A stretch of 64,000 bases of DNA from Agaribacillus aureus (lineage in GTDB: Bacteria; Bacteroidota; Bacteroidia; Cytophagales; Cyclobacteriaceae). The notes under the pieces were generated by a model that saw only the letters and a list, made by a program, of their open reading frames with translations, was not told where the DNA came from and searched no databases. The translations under genes were made by a program, and so were the position numbers. Shown piece after piece: positions 25,986 through 34,861 of the stretch. The stretch spans positions 1,364,001 through 1,428,000 of the forward strand of contig JAUJEB010000001.1 of assembly GCA_030442055.1 (NCBI GenBank), written 5' to 3'. Position 1 is the stretch's first letter. Every line of letters starts with the position of its first letter.

Positions 25986-28900
25986 TTACCTCAATATAGC
26001 CCGCCTGTAATAGGACTGATCATTACCGTTGGGCGACCTAACGATCAGCTTATAAATATAGACGCCTGACGGCTGTACATCGCCCTCTTCATTTTGCCCG
26101 TTCCATTCCAGTTCATAAAACCCTGACTGAAATGACCCTTCGGCAAGCGCTTTAACCTTTTGCCCCATAAGATTGAAAATGCTCAATTCCAGCTGATAGG
26201 GTAATTGACTTTTAGCTAATGTAAACGGAATATGTGTCGTATTGGTAAAAGGATTAGGGTAGCTTTGTCCGAGATGGATATTATCCGGTCTTAAATTTTC
26301 TTCTATAAATTCCTTCGTTCCATAATACACCTTAAATATCCCGGAGGAAGCCATATTAACGTCATAGGAGGCTGTAGTCAGCATATTAATTACCGCCCCA
26401 TTGGCAACGTCATAAAGATAAAGCTCCTTGTCATCAAATTGACTGCTAATGTCTCCCCACTCCAAAGCAGCAAAGCCAGATGACTCATTAGAGGTAATGG
26501 TAAATTCCCAAATTTCAGATGCTTTGATAAGGCGAATATCCTTGGAAAAGCTTTTTTGAAAATATTCTGGGTGATCAAATTTCAGTTCAATATTATTGAG
26601 GAAATCAAAGCTTGGTGAAGAAGAAGCATCATATCTGTCATTGCTATCGCTGGCATCTTTTCTCATGCCTATGCCATTGATCCTGGAACCACCGCCTGTT
26701 GAGGTCTGTAAGTCAATCTTAACCTCCCACTCACCTTCCTGGTTAGCAATTGACCCACTGCCGCCGGCAAATCGACCGGATTGTGCCTTGCCATTTTTGA
26801 TAACAGGTATCATGATATCAATGTCTGTATCCGATTCAACAAAGGCACCGCCAAAAGCGCTTAACATATCAGATTCCACATACTGACTGCCATCGTAATG
26901 CCTTAACACAGTCTTTACTCCGACTGGGTCATTGTTAAAGGCAATGACATCACTCCAGGAAACATTAAAATTGTAAGGGCTTCCTATTTGATTCCAACCT
27001 TGTCTCAGGGAAATAACAAAGGGATCCGCCTTGGTAACTTTTGTGGTAGTTCCTTTACCGGTATCTACTGCCTCTGCAGGTTTTTGGCTGGCAATTAACC
27101 AATACGCATCGCCGGGAAGGATATCCTCTAAACCACTCTTATTTTCAACATTGGTCCCTCCCTGAAACCTGAACAAGCGCCACTTTTCTTTATTATAGGG
27201 TCCAAAATCATCCTCAAATACTGCATCAGGAGAAGTTTCACTTAATTCTAACGGTACAGATACCATCTGGTAACTGCCCTGATTGCTACCGTATTTCAAA
27301 TTATCAAGAGTTAACCCCGGGTCTTCGTGTTCTATATAGGTATTGGATAATTCTGTCTGAGTAACCAAGTTCCCAATATCCCTTACATCAAAATAATACT
27401 CTATACCTATTTCATCAGTAAAATCTTCCCTATTCAATGTAAACTGGAATAAATTCTCCTCAATTTCATCTGCAGTTTTTCGTGTAAATTCCTTATCTGA
27501 GGAAATACCCCTGTAATAAAAGCTTACCGGGTCAGGAGCATCTAATTCATCATCATCAGCCTCTGCACGATAGTTAATAAAAGCATCATTAGATAACAAG
27601 AGATTCGGAGCATTTGTATACGAGATGTTTGGAAACTTATTACTATTTACCAGGATTGGTAATGAAAATATATTATTTCCTTCATCTAATTCCGGAATAT
27701 TATTGGTTTTGTCCACGACCACGATGATGTAATAAGTACCGGCAGGCACACTTTCTTTAATAACCAATTCTATTTTAAAATTGTTTTCAACACCGTCAGC
27801 ACTTATAGCAATCGGATCCGGCAATACGCGCAGCAAATCATCCACCCCATCATCAAAAATATCGTTAGAAGATAAATAATAGTTCAGAAAAGTTGACTCA
27901 ACATTTTCGTTACCATTATTCCTCACCGATGTGGTTACCTCAAATGATTGTCCTCTGCTTACTTCGTTCAAACTTAAAATAACATTGGTGATTTCAAGAT
28001 CCGGCGCACTGGAAACAGTCACCTTGAACGTCCTGCAAAACGATAATGCCCCAGGGACTCCAGGATTTGCCGCATCAACGACGCATACGGTGATGTTTGC
28101 TTCTCCTTCCTGGCCTGGTTCAATAACATAGGTCATCGATCCGAAGTTATTCCCCTGATCATAATCCACAAGTATTTTACTTTCATCAACCAATGCATTG
28201 TTATCCGAGCTGAAATTTATGCTAATTGTTTGATCTTCGTTGGGCCCTTCGGTAATGCCGGTCAAGTTAACCGCCGGTGGCTCCTCTCCAACGTCAAAAA
28301 CGCCTTGATCGGGGATCTCATCCAGCGTAGGATCATCGTTGACAGCGTTAACGGTGATTTTAAAAGTTATTTCATTTTGATTATCGTTGGGAGCATCTCC
28401 CGGTCCATTGTCAGTTAACCGAACTGTAATATTGGCTTCACCGAAGGCATTTTCAATAGGGACATACGTCAAAATAGCCTCGGAATTGCCCTGTGTGTAA
28501 TTGATTGATAAACTTGCTCCAAGAGGATCAAATAAGTCGGTATTGTCGGATATTAATTCAATGTCAAGGTCCTGTGATTCTCCTGGCCCAGGGGAAATAC
28601 CGGTCAAAGTTAATGGCCCGGGGGTAGCGTCCTCATCAATACTGAAATCGGCCACCGGGTCAATAGTTGGTTCCTGGTTCACCGGACTGACATTCACCTG
28701 AAAAGTTTCCACTCTTATCCCTCCAACACCATCAGTTACTGTAACAGCGATAGTGCTTTGACCGAATTGATTCGCCAAAGGTGTATAACATACCTCGCCT
28801 GTGGCATCCGGAGAATTATAATTTACAGGTACAGGATTGGTGATCAGTGATGTATTACTTGAAGTAGCAAAAACATTGATGGTCTGGTTCTCTCCTGGTC

Positions 28901-31900
28901 CGGCACTAATTCCTGAAAGTGGCACACATTGCTCACCGGGATTAACAAATACGGTTCCCGGATCAGGTATAGGATCGATGGTTGGGTCATCATTAATGGA
29001 AGTCACCACTACTGTAAAAGTCTTACACACCTGATTGTCATTTGGCGCTGTGTCATCACCAGAATCAGTCACACAAACCTCAATATCGGCTGTACCGGAA
29101 GCATTAGGTACAGGGGTATATCTTATAGTCCCGGTTGATTGCGGACTGATATATTCTACCGGCGCAATAGTAAGCAATCCCGTGGATGTTGTTGACGCCG
29201 TCACGGTCAGCACCTGACTTTCATTAGGCCCGGCATTAATACCCGACAGATTAATTACCTGTTCCGGGTCATCTTCATCGATAGGAGCCGGATCGGGAAT
29301 ATCATCCAACAACGGTTCATCGTTGACAGCTGTCACCGTCACTGTAAACGGTGCTTCCCGCATCAATCCTCCCGTATCCGTCGCCCTGATGGTCAGGTTT
29401 GAGATACCGTTGGAATTAGCATTGAAATCGAGAGTGAGTGTTCCGGCTACATTATCAATGTCCACCGAGGAAAACAAACCGGGAAGCGTATTTTGTACAA
29501 CCGTATAAGTGAGGTCAGCATCTGCATCTTCCAGATCATCAAAAGCAGCAAAAAGATTGATCACTGTATTGGCTGCATCTTCATTAACATTTACATCGCC
29601 AATACCGGTAGTGGTGGGCCGATCATTTACGCCATTGACGGTTACGGTGAAGGTTGAATTGACGTCTGCTCCATCAGTATCTGTCGCGCTCACGGTTATT
29701 TGAGCAGTGCCAAATGCATTGTCCGCAAAATCCAGGGTCAAAATTCCGGTAGCACTGGCAATATTTGTGCTGTTAAATAAACCGGGATTCGTGTTATTTT
29801 CAACTGCAAATACCAAATCGGTATCAGGATCCTCGGCATCTTCAAATTCCTCAAAAAGTTCGATAGTGAAATCCGGATCATCTTCATCCGCGGTCACATC
29901 ATCAATTCCACCGTTAGATAAGACCGGAGATGAGTTATTAGTCACCACAAATACAGTCTTTGTATCTGTATCATTCAAAGCACCGTCAGATATAAAAAAG
30001 GTCAACTCTCTGGCGCCTCCGGTAGGATTTGCCCCGGCATTATTCAAATATTGCAGTGAACTTAGTACCGTCTGATAGTCACCAACAGGTTCATTTCCTG
30101 TCAGTGACAGTACGCCGGTCAATGCGTTAAACGAACCGTTAATACCGGTTCCAGCCTGTACAAATACCAACTCATCCTCTCCCTGAATATAGGTACCGGT
30201 AAAAGAAACCGTAGCGGATGACAGGTTGGCGTTATCAACATCGGAGACCGAAACAGCTCCATCTACTACTACCACCGGCAGACCACCTTCCACATAGTTG
30301 GTATTTCCCGGACTGTTGGTAACTTCAGGTGGATCATTTTCGGCAGTTACGTTAATATCAAAGGTCTGCGCGGCACTGCTATTTACATTCGGTGCCACAC
30401 CACTACCATCATCCACTACTCTGAGGCTAATAGTAGCACTGCCATTAGCATCTGCTGCCGTCTCGTAAGTAAGGGTACCAGTGCTGCTCACAGCAGGTCC
30501 GGTGGCAAATAAACCAGCATTCGTATTATTGGTTATTTCGAAAGTGAGGTTTTGCGTTAACTCGGGATCGCCATCATCAAATACGGTGATCCAGTTTGGC
30601 ACCGATTGGGCGCCAGCATCTTCATTTATCGTTTCGTCTGCACCCACCGTGAAACTAGGCGCATCATTTACCGCGGTTACGTTGATATCGAAGGTCTGCG
30701 TGGCACTGGTGTTTTCATTCGGTGCTACGCCACTACCATCGTCTATTAACCTTATCGTAATAGTAGCACTTCCATTGGCATTGGCTGCTGCCTCATAGGT
30801 AAGCGTACCGGTGTTGCTCACAGCAGGTGCCGTGGTAAACAAACCAGCATTTGTATTATTGGTTATGTCGAAAGTGAGGTTTTGGACTAGCTCAGGATCC
30901 CCGTCATCAAATACGGTGATCCAGTTTGCCACTGATTGGGCACCGGCATCTTCATCTACTGTTTGGTCTGCCCCCACCGTAAAATTAGGCGCATCATCCA
31001 CTGCGTTTACGGTGATATCAAAGGTCTGGGTCGCGCTGGTGTTTTCATTCGGCGCTACACCACTGCCATCATCAACAACTCTTATAGTAATGGTAGCACT
31101 ACCATTGGCATTGGCTGCCGTCTCGTAAGTAAGGGTACCGGTGCTACTCACAGCAGGTCCGGCAGCAAACAAACCAGCATTAGTATTATTGGTTATTTCG
31201 TATGTGAGGTTTTGGGCTATCTCAGGATCGCCATCGTCAAAAACGGTGATCCAGTTTGCTACCGACTGGGGGCCGGCATCTTCATCTACTGTTTCGTCTG
31301 CCCCAACTGTGAAACTGGGCACATCATTTACCGCAGTTACGTTGATATCAAAGGTCTGCGTGGCGCTGGTATTTTCATTTGGTGCCACACCACTACCATC
31401 GTCTATTAATCTTATCGTAATAGTGGCACTACCATTGGCATTAGGAGCTGCCTCATAGGTAAGGGTACCGGTACTGCTCACCGCAGGTGCCGTGGTAAAC
31501 AAACCAGCATTCGTATTATTAGTTATGTCGAAGGTCAGATTTTGGACCAACTCAGGATCCCCATCATCAAATACGGTGATCCAGTTTGCCACCGATTGGG
31601 CGCCGGCATCTTCATCTACCGTTTCGTCTGCGCCAACTGTAAAACTAGGCGCATCATCCACCGCAGTCACGTTGATATCAAAGGTCTGGGTTGCACTGGT
31701 GTTTTCATTCGGTGCCACACCGCTGCCATCATCTACAACTCTTATGGTAATAGTAGCACTACCATTCGCATTGGTTGCTGTCTCGTAAGTAAGGGTACCG
31801 GTGCTGCTCACCGCAGGTGCAGTAGCAAACAAACCAGCATTAGTATTATTGGTTATTTCGAAAGTGAGATTTTGGGCTATCTCAGGATCACCATCGTCAA

Positions 31901-32489
31901 ATACACTGATCCAGTTAGCCACCGACTGGGCGCCGGCATCCTCATCTACTGTTTCGTCTGCGCCAACTGTGAAACTAGGCACGTCATTCACAGCAGTAAC
32001 ATTGATGGTCATGGTATAAACTGCCAAACTAGTCTCACCGGCATCATCACGGACCCTAAAGGTAAAATTAGCGTAATTAGCCCCGTTTTCATCTCCGGTT
32101 GGCGTAAAAACTAGGAGGTTTACATTTTCAATGATATCATCAACGCCAATATCCACGGTTGTCCCGTTTTCCTCCAACAAACCCACCGCAGGCTCGGTGA
32201 TAATTTGTATACCATTAAATAAATCTCCGTCTATATCGGAAAAGGTGAAATCACCGACGCTGAAAGTATAAGCGACATCTTCATCGGTATCTACCGACTC
32301 GTCCGCCCCCGTAGGCTCAGTGAAGAAGGCCACATTTTCAAAATTTTTGGCTATTCCATCTTTTCCGGTGGTCTTTTTATCTTTATTATTTTTGAAATAA
32401 TTTATTTCGTCATCGATTGCAGCTGCCGATACAAAATGCAAGCTGCTCAAAGCAGTAATAAAAAGCAGTTTCAGGTAATAATATTTCAT
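25986..32489 (-). CDS. Giant T9SS-secreted cell-surface protein with cadherin/Ig-like repeats
   Basis: A 2167-residue secreted protein. After the signal peptide (residues 1-24) come a cadherin-like domain (about 55-168), five 110-residue repeats (169-718), further degenerate V-N-D-x-P / D-E-D domains (719-about 1490), a CARDB-like domain opening P-D-L-E-I-T-N-V (about 1495-1610), and a folded region to about 2070. It ends in a type A T9SS sorting domain with S-Y-P-N-P-F, L-x-I-F-N-L-M-G-Q-K-V and G-V-Y-I-Y-K-L. The Asp/Glu-rich repeats (D-D-G-D-P-E, V-D-E-D-A-G) suggest calcium binding. It would be exported by the Sec and T9SS routes and displayed on the surface, probably as an adhesin or a matrix protein. 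Confidence 0.92.
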   Translation of the reverse strand: MKYYYLKLLFITALSSLHFVSAAAIDDEINYFKNNKDKKTTGKDGIAKNFENVAFFTEPTGADESVDTDEDVAYTFSVGDFTFSDIDGDLFNGIQIITEPAVGLLEENGTTVDIGVDDIIENVNLLVFTPTGDENGANYANFTFRVRDDAGETSLAVYTMTINVTAVNDVPSFTVGADETVDEDAGAQSVANWISVFDDGDPEIAQNLTFEITNNTNAGLFATAPAVSSTGTLTYETATNANGSATITIRVVDDGSGVAPNENTSATQTFDINVTAVDDAPSFTVGADETVDEDAGAQSVANWITVFDDGDPELVQNLTFDITNNTNAGLFTTAPAVSSTGTLTYEAAPNANGSATITIRLIDDGSGVAPNENTSATQTFDINVTAVNDVPSFTVGADETVDEDAGPQSVANWITVFDDGDPEIAQNLTYEITNNTNAGLFAAGPAVSSTGTLTYETAANANGSATITIRVVDDGSGVAPNENTSATQTFDITVNAVDDAPNFTVGADQTVDEDAGAQSVANWITVFDDGDPELVQNLTFDITNNTNAGLFTTAPAVSNTGTLTYEAAANANGSATITIRLIDDGSGVAPNENTSATQTFDINVTAVNDAPSFTVGADETINEDAGAQSVPNWITVFDDGDPELTQNLTFEITNNTNAGLFATGPAVSSTGTLTYETAADANGSATISLRVVDDGSGVAPNVNSSAAQTFDINVTAENDPPEVTNSPGNTNYVEGGLPVVVVDGAVSVSDVDNANLSSATVSFTGTYIQGEDELVFVQAGTGINGSFNALTGVLSLTGNEPVGDYQTVLSSLQYLNNAGANPTGGARELTFFISDGALNDTDTKTVFVVTNNSSPVLSNGGIDDVTADEDDPDFTIELFEEFEDAEDPDTDLVFAVENNTNPGLFNSTNIASATGILTLDFADNAFGTAQITVSATDTDGADVNSTFTVTVNGVNDRPTTTGIGDVNVNEDAANTVINLFAAFDDLEDADADLTYTVVQNTLPGLFSSVDIDNVAGTLTLDFNANSNGISNLTIRATDTGGLMREAPFTVTVTAVNDEPLLDDIPDPAPIDEDDPEQVINLSGINAGPNESQVLTVTASTTSTGLLTIAPVEYISPQSTGTIRYTPVPNASGTADIEVCVTDSGDDTAPNDNQVCKTFTVVVTSINDDPTIDPIPDPGTVFVNPGEQCVPLSGISAGPGENQTINVFATSSNTSLITNPVPVNYNSPDATGEVCYTPLANQFGQSTIAVTVTDGVGGIRVETFQVNVSPVNQEPTIDPVADFSIDEDATPGPLTLTGISPGPGESQDLDIELISDNTDLFDPLGASLSINYTQGNSEAILTYVPIENAFGEANITVRLTDNGPGDAPNDNQNEITFKITVNAVNDDPTLDEIPDQGVFDVGEEPPAVNLTGITEGPNEDQTISINFSSDNNALVDESKILVDYDQGNNFGSMTYVIEPGQEGEANITVCVVDAANPGVPGALSFCRTFKVTVSSAPDLEITNVILSLNEVSRGQSFEVTTSVRNNGNENVESTFLNYYLSSNDIFDDGVDDLLRVLPDPIAISADGVENNFKIELVIKESVPAGTYYIIVVVDKTNNIPELDEGNNIFSLPILVNSNKFPNISYTNAPNLLLSNDAFINYRAEADDDELDAPDPVSFYYRGISSDKEFTRKTADEIEENLFQFTLNREDFTDEIGIEYYFDVRDIGNLVTQTELSNTYIEHEDPGLTLDNLKYGSNQGSYQMVSVPLELSETSPDAVFEDDFGPYNKEKWRLFRFQGGTNVENKSGLEDILPGDAYWLIASQKPAEAVDTGKGTTTKVTKADPFVISLRQGWNQIGSPYNFNVSWSDVIAFNNDPVGVKTVLRHYDGSQYVESDMLSAFGGAFVESDTDIDIMIPVIKNGKAQSGRFAGGSGSIANQEGEWEVKIDLQTSTGGGSRINGIGMRKDASDSNDRYDASSSPSFDFLNNIELKFDHPEYFQKSFSKDIRLIKASEIWEFTITSNESSGFAALEWGDISSQFDDKELYLYDVANGAVINMLTTASYDVNMASSGIFKVYYGTKEFIEENLRPDNIHLGQSYPNPFTNTTHIPFTLAKSQLPYQLELSIFNLMGQKVKALAEGSFQSGFYELEWNGQNEEGDVQPSGVYIYKLIVRSPNGNDQSYYRRAILR
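30336..31985 (-). repeat. Five tandem 330-bp coding repeats (ABABA) in the T9SS protein
   Basis: Period exactly 330 bases (110 residues). Units 1, 3 and 5 share E-I-T-N-N and R-V-V-D-D. Units 2 and 4 share E-L-V-Q, D-I-T-N-N, F-T-T-A-P and R-L-I-D-D. So the array grew by duplication of a two-unit block. Start of unit 1 is residue 169 of the protein. Confidence 0.93.
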
Positions 32490-32703
32490 AAGTCTAATGC
32501 TTTCATACTAATCAAAAAAATGGTTTCACCAACTTAAAAGATGCTTCATTAAATACAAACACCTGCTTCCTATCCCCACTTCGCAATCATTTAATCTAAA
32601 ATTATATGAACAATCAAATCACCTTTCGCACGGTTATTAAATTGTCAGTTTTTGTTGGACAGAAGCCCATTATATATTAACTATAAATATTTTTGATCTT
32701 CCT

Positions 32704-33438
32704 TTAATTTGGTGGCCCGGGCGGTCCCGGTAATTCATTATTCGGCTCTTTATTGGCTATCAAAAAAGTTACTACTCCTGCGATAATGCCGGCAGGAATA
32801 AATTTAAGCGCGTTGGGTATTCTCCTTCTTATCTGAAACTTGGTGCTAAAAACCGGCTCACTAGGCTTGTTCGCTACACTCATTTTTAGCTGATAATCAA
32901 CCCCGGGGCGCAAATTAAGCGGAATGTTCCAAGGGGTATTACCCTTATTAGACGTGTTTGAGATTACTTTTTCCCTGACATCAAAACGATAAAGTTCAAT
33001 AACCAAACTTTCATTGATATCGCCTCCCAACCATTCAATTTTCTCGGTAGTACCTCTTTTGAAAACTGTATTCCTGTCCCTCGGATGAATAAAATAAAGC
33101 GAAGAACTTTGGATATTAGCCTTAATTTCAAACGTAAGTTGATCCAGAGAATAAGTCGTTAGCTCTTCCTTATTCGTCCAGACTACTTTTTTATTTTTTC
33201 CTGGCTTTACGTTTTTACCTACGTCTCCACTGGCAAAATACAATCTTTGGGAATAAGTGGAACTATCCGAGCAATACAAAACAACCTCAAATATTTGTCC
33301 CTCTATATTAGCTATCAGGTCAAAATATATGTTCACTTCATCCCCTATAATTTCCTGTCTGAAATTTTCGATAATCTGACCTTGCGCCTGATAACCCAGC
33401 ATGAAAAAACATATTATAGCAGTAATTCTTCTAATCAT
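32704..33438 (-). CDS. Exported protein with Kre9/KNH-like (Ser-Thr-rich GPI-anchored) domain and C-terminal membrane helix
   Basis: A 244-residue protein. The ATG at 33438 gives M-I-R-R-I-T-A-I-I-C-F-F-M-L-G-Y-Q-A-Q-G-Q, a clean signal peptide. Upstream in-frame codons are AT-rich and not protein-like. The N-terminal part is beta-rich (E-V-N-I-Y-F-D-L). Residues about 120-205 carry the Kre9/KNH pattern: I-H-P-R-D-R-N-T-V-F-K-R-G-T-T-E-K-I-E-W, W-N-I-P-L-N-L-R-P-G-V-D-Y-Q-L-K-M-S. A hydrophobic helix (A-G-I-I-A-G-V-V-T-F-L-I-A) and a short Pro/Gly tail end it. In Bacteroidota this domain is often found beside secreted or T9SS proteins; the role is unknown. It is upstream of, and in the same direction as, the giant T9SS gene. 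Confidence 0.78.
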   Translation of the reverse strand: MIRRITAIICFFMLGYQAQGQIIENFRQEIIGDEVNIYFDLIANIEGQIFEVVLYCSDSSTYSQRLYFASGDVGKNVKPGKNKKVVWTNKEELTTYSLDQLTFEIKANIQSSSLYFIHPRDRNTVFKRGTTEKIEWLGGDINESLVIELYRFDVREKVISNTSNKGNTPWNIPLNLRPGVDYQLKMSVANKPSEPVFSTKFQIRRRIPNALKFIPAGIIAGVVTFLIANKEPNNELPGPPGPPN

Positions 33439-34076
33439 AAATCGCTCATTTTCTACTAGACGTAAAACTTTGGTAAATGGTACATGGTTGTGATTTAATT
33501 TTTTTTGATAAGTTATATACGGTTGAATCCGCTCATTTTTCTGTTTTATTTTGTTGGGGTTGGGAACTGGTAATTCAAAATTACACTTATAAATTCTCAA
33601 AACCATACCCTGTAAAAGGGACTGAATTACAAATATATTTAAAATAAATTTACTGTAATATTTTTATTTAAAATTTAACAATTCCGTAAATATGACCTTT
33701 TAACTTTCAAAATCCGGCAATTGACCACGCAAGAGATCCAGCATATAATGAAAATAATTATTAAAATCATTATATCATTCCTTCACTATTCTTCTCATGG
33801 TTTACACAGGTAACCGGCTTTTCATGAATACTTGACCAGTGGTTAACTATTAAGGCGTAAGTTTTATGCCGTTTTTAAACGCTTTTCCTTTGATTAATGT
33901 TTAAAGGATCGCAAAAGTAACCCTTCATTATCGCAAAGATTAGAAAAAAGGCCCTATGAAAAGCTATTATTCGACCAAAGGTCAAATTCTGAAGGTAAAT
34001 GTCCGGGAATGTATTATATAATGGCTCTCATCTCTTAAATCTTATGGTTTCCCACCCTATCTTTGTTAAGCAGTTT
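33439..34076. other. Gene-free divergent region
   Basis: About 640 bases with no convincing ORF. A 9-bp-arm inverted repeat lies at 33743-33775 (ATATAATGA / TCATTATAT, 15-base AT centre). A leftward -7 element, TACTTTTG, occurs at 33912-33919, nearly 480 bases upstream of the leftward gene. A rightward TATCTTTG is at 34058-34065, just before the next start. A structured leader or small RNA on the minus strand is possible but unproven. Confidence 0.5.
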
Positions 34077-34571
34077 ATGACACACCATTATAAATCATAT
34101 CGATTTGGTGCTATTACAGCCGCCTTAATATATTTCCTCATTTTGGTGGAACCGCCTGCATATGGCCAACATCAACCCTATTCGGGCATTCCTTCATTAG
34201 TTTGGCCAACTTTATATGATATTAAATATAAAAAAGCCCAGGACGCTTTAGGGGTATTTGATCAACCGGTATTTAGTGAAGCTGTAAAAAAATTGGAGGG
34301 AAAGGAGATCACTTTACCCGGCTACATGATACCCTTTGAAGGCACCGCGCATTCAAAGGAATTTATGTTTTCCTCTATGCCCCTAAATGCCTGTTTCTTT
34401 TGTGGCATTGGCGGGCCCGAGACGGTAGTACAGGTTAAAATGGCCAAAGCCACCAACTATGATGACAAACCCGTCGAAATTAAGGGGCGGCTCAAGCTCA
34501 ACATTGATGACCCGGATCAGCACTTCTACATTTTAGAGGAGTCTGTAAACCTGGGACCGGTAAGTTGGTAA
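34077..34571 (+). CDS. Exported DUF3299-like protein
   Basis: A 164-residue protein. The chosen ATG gives M-T-H-H-Y-K-S-Y-R-F-G-A-I-T-A-A-L-I-Y-F, a signal peptide ending near A-Y-G-Q. An in-frame ATG 26 codons upstream (33999) is possible but adds a non-signal leader. The core has L-E-G-K-E-I-T-L-P-G-Y-M-I-P-F and M-P-L-N-A-C-F-F-C-G-I-G-G-P-E-T-V-V-Q-V, a Cys-x2-Cys block typical of DUF3299-type exported proteins with an OB-like fold. The end (D-Q-H-F-Y-I-L-E) fits too. It may bind a metal or redox centre; function unknown. A strong terminator lies 190 bases downstream. Confidence 0.78.
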   Translation: MTHHYKSYRFGAITAALIYFLILVEPPAYGQHQPYSGIPSLVWPTLYDIKYKKAQDALGVFDQPVFSEAVKKLEGKEITLPGYMIPFEGTAHSKEFMFSSMPLNACFFCGIGGPETVVQVKMAKATNYDDKPVEIKGRLKLNIDDPDQHFYILEESVNLGPVSW

Positions 34572-34759
34572 ACATGCCAGGCAGACCATTCGACATCATC
34601 TGACATTAAGGAGCAACAATATGTCTTCCCATGATTTTATTATAATGTCCATAAAATATTTGTAAAAGACCAGGCCGATGGGTTACCATCACCTATCATA
34701 TTCATTAACGGCGCAAGCTGATCAATTTTCTTCATTACCAATCACTCAGCACACGTTTT

Positions 34760-34790
34760 AAAACCCGGTAAATAGATTATCGGGTTTTTT
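34760..34790 (+). terminator. Rho-independent terminator upstream of the phosphatase gene
   Basis: AAAACCCGGTAA (34760-34771) pairs with TTATCGGGTTTT (34777-34788), 12 bp with one G-U, around a 5-base loop, with extra T's after. It ends transcription of the DUF3299-like gene. Confidence 0.88.
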
Positions 34791-34861
34791 CTTTTATATG
34801 GCGGTTCTTTAAACAAAAATCTAATATATTTGAGCATGCTTAATGCCCTAACTTTTTAACA

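Noticed and set aside
30481-32114. Five regularly spaced rightward reading frames of about 105 codons over the repeat array
   Set aside because: They are antisense shadows of the 330-base coding repeats. The leftward T9SS frame is continuous and protein-like, and the spacing is simply that of the repeats.
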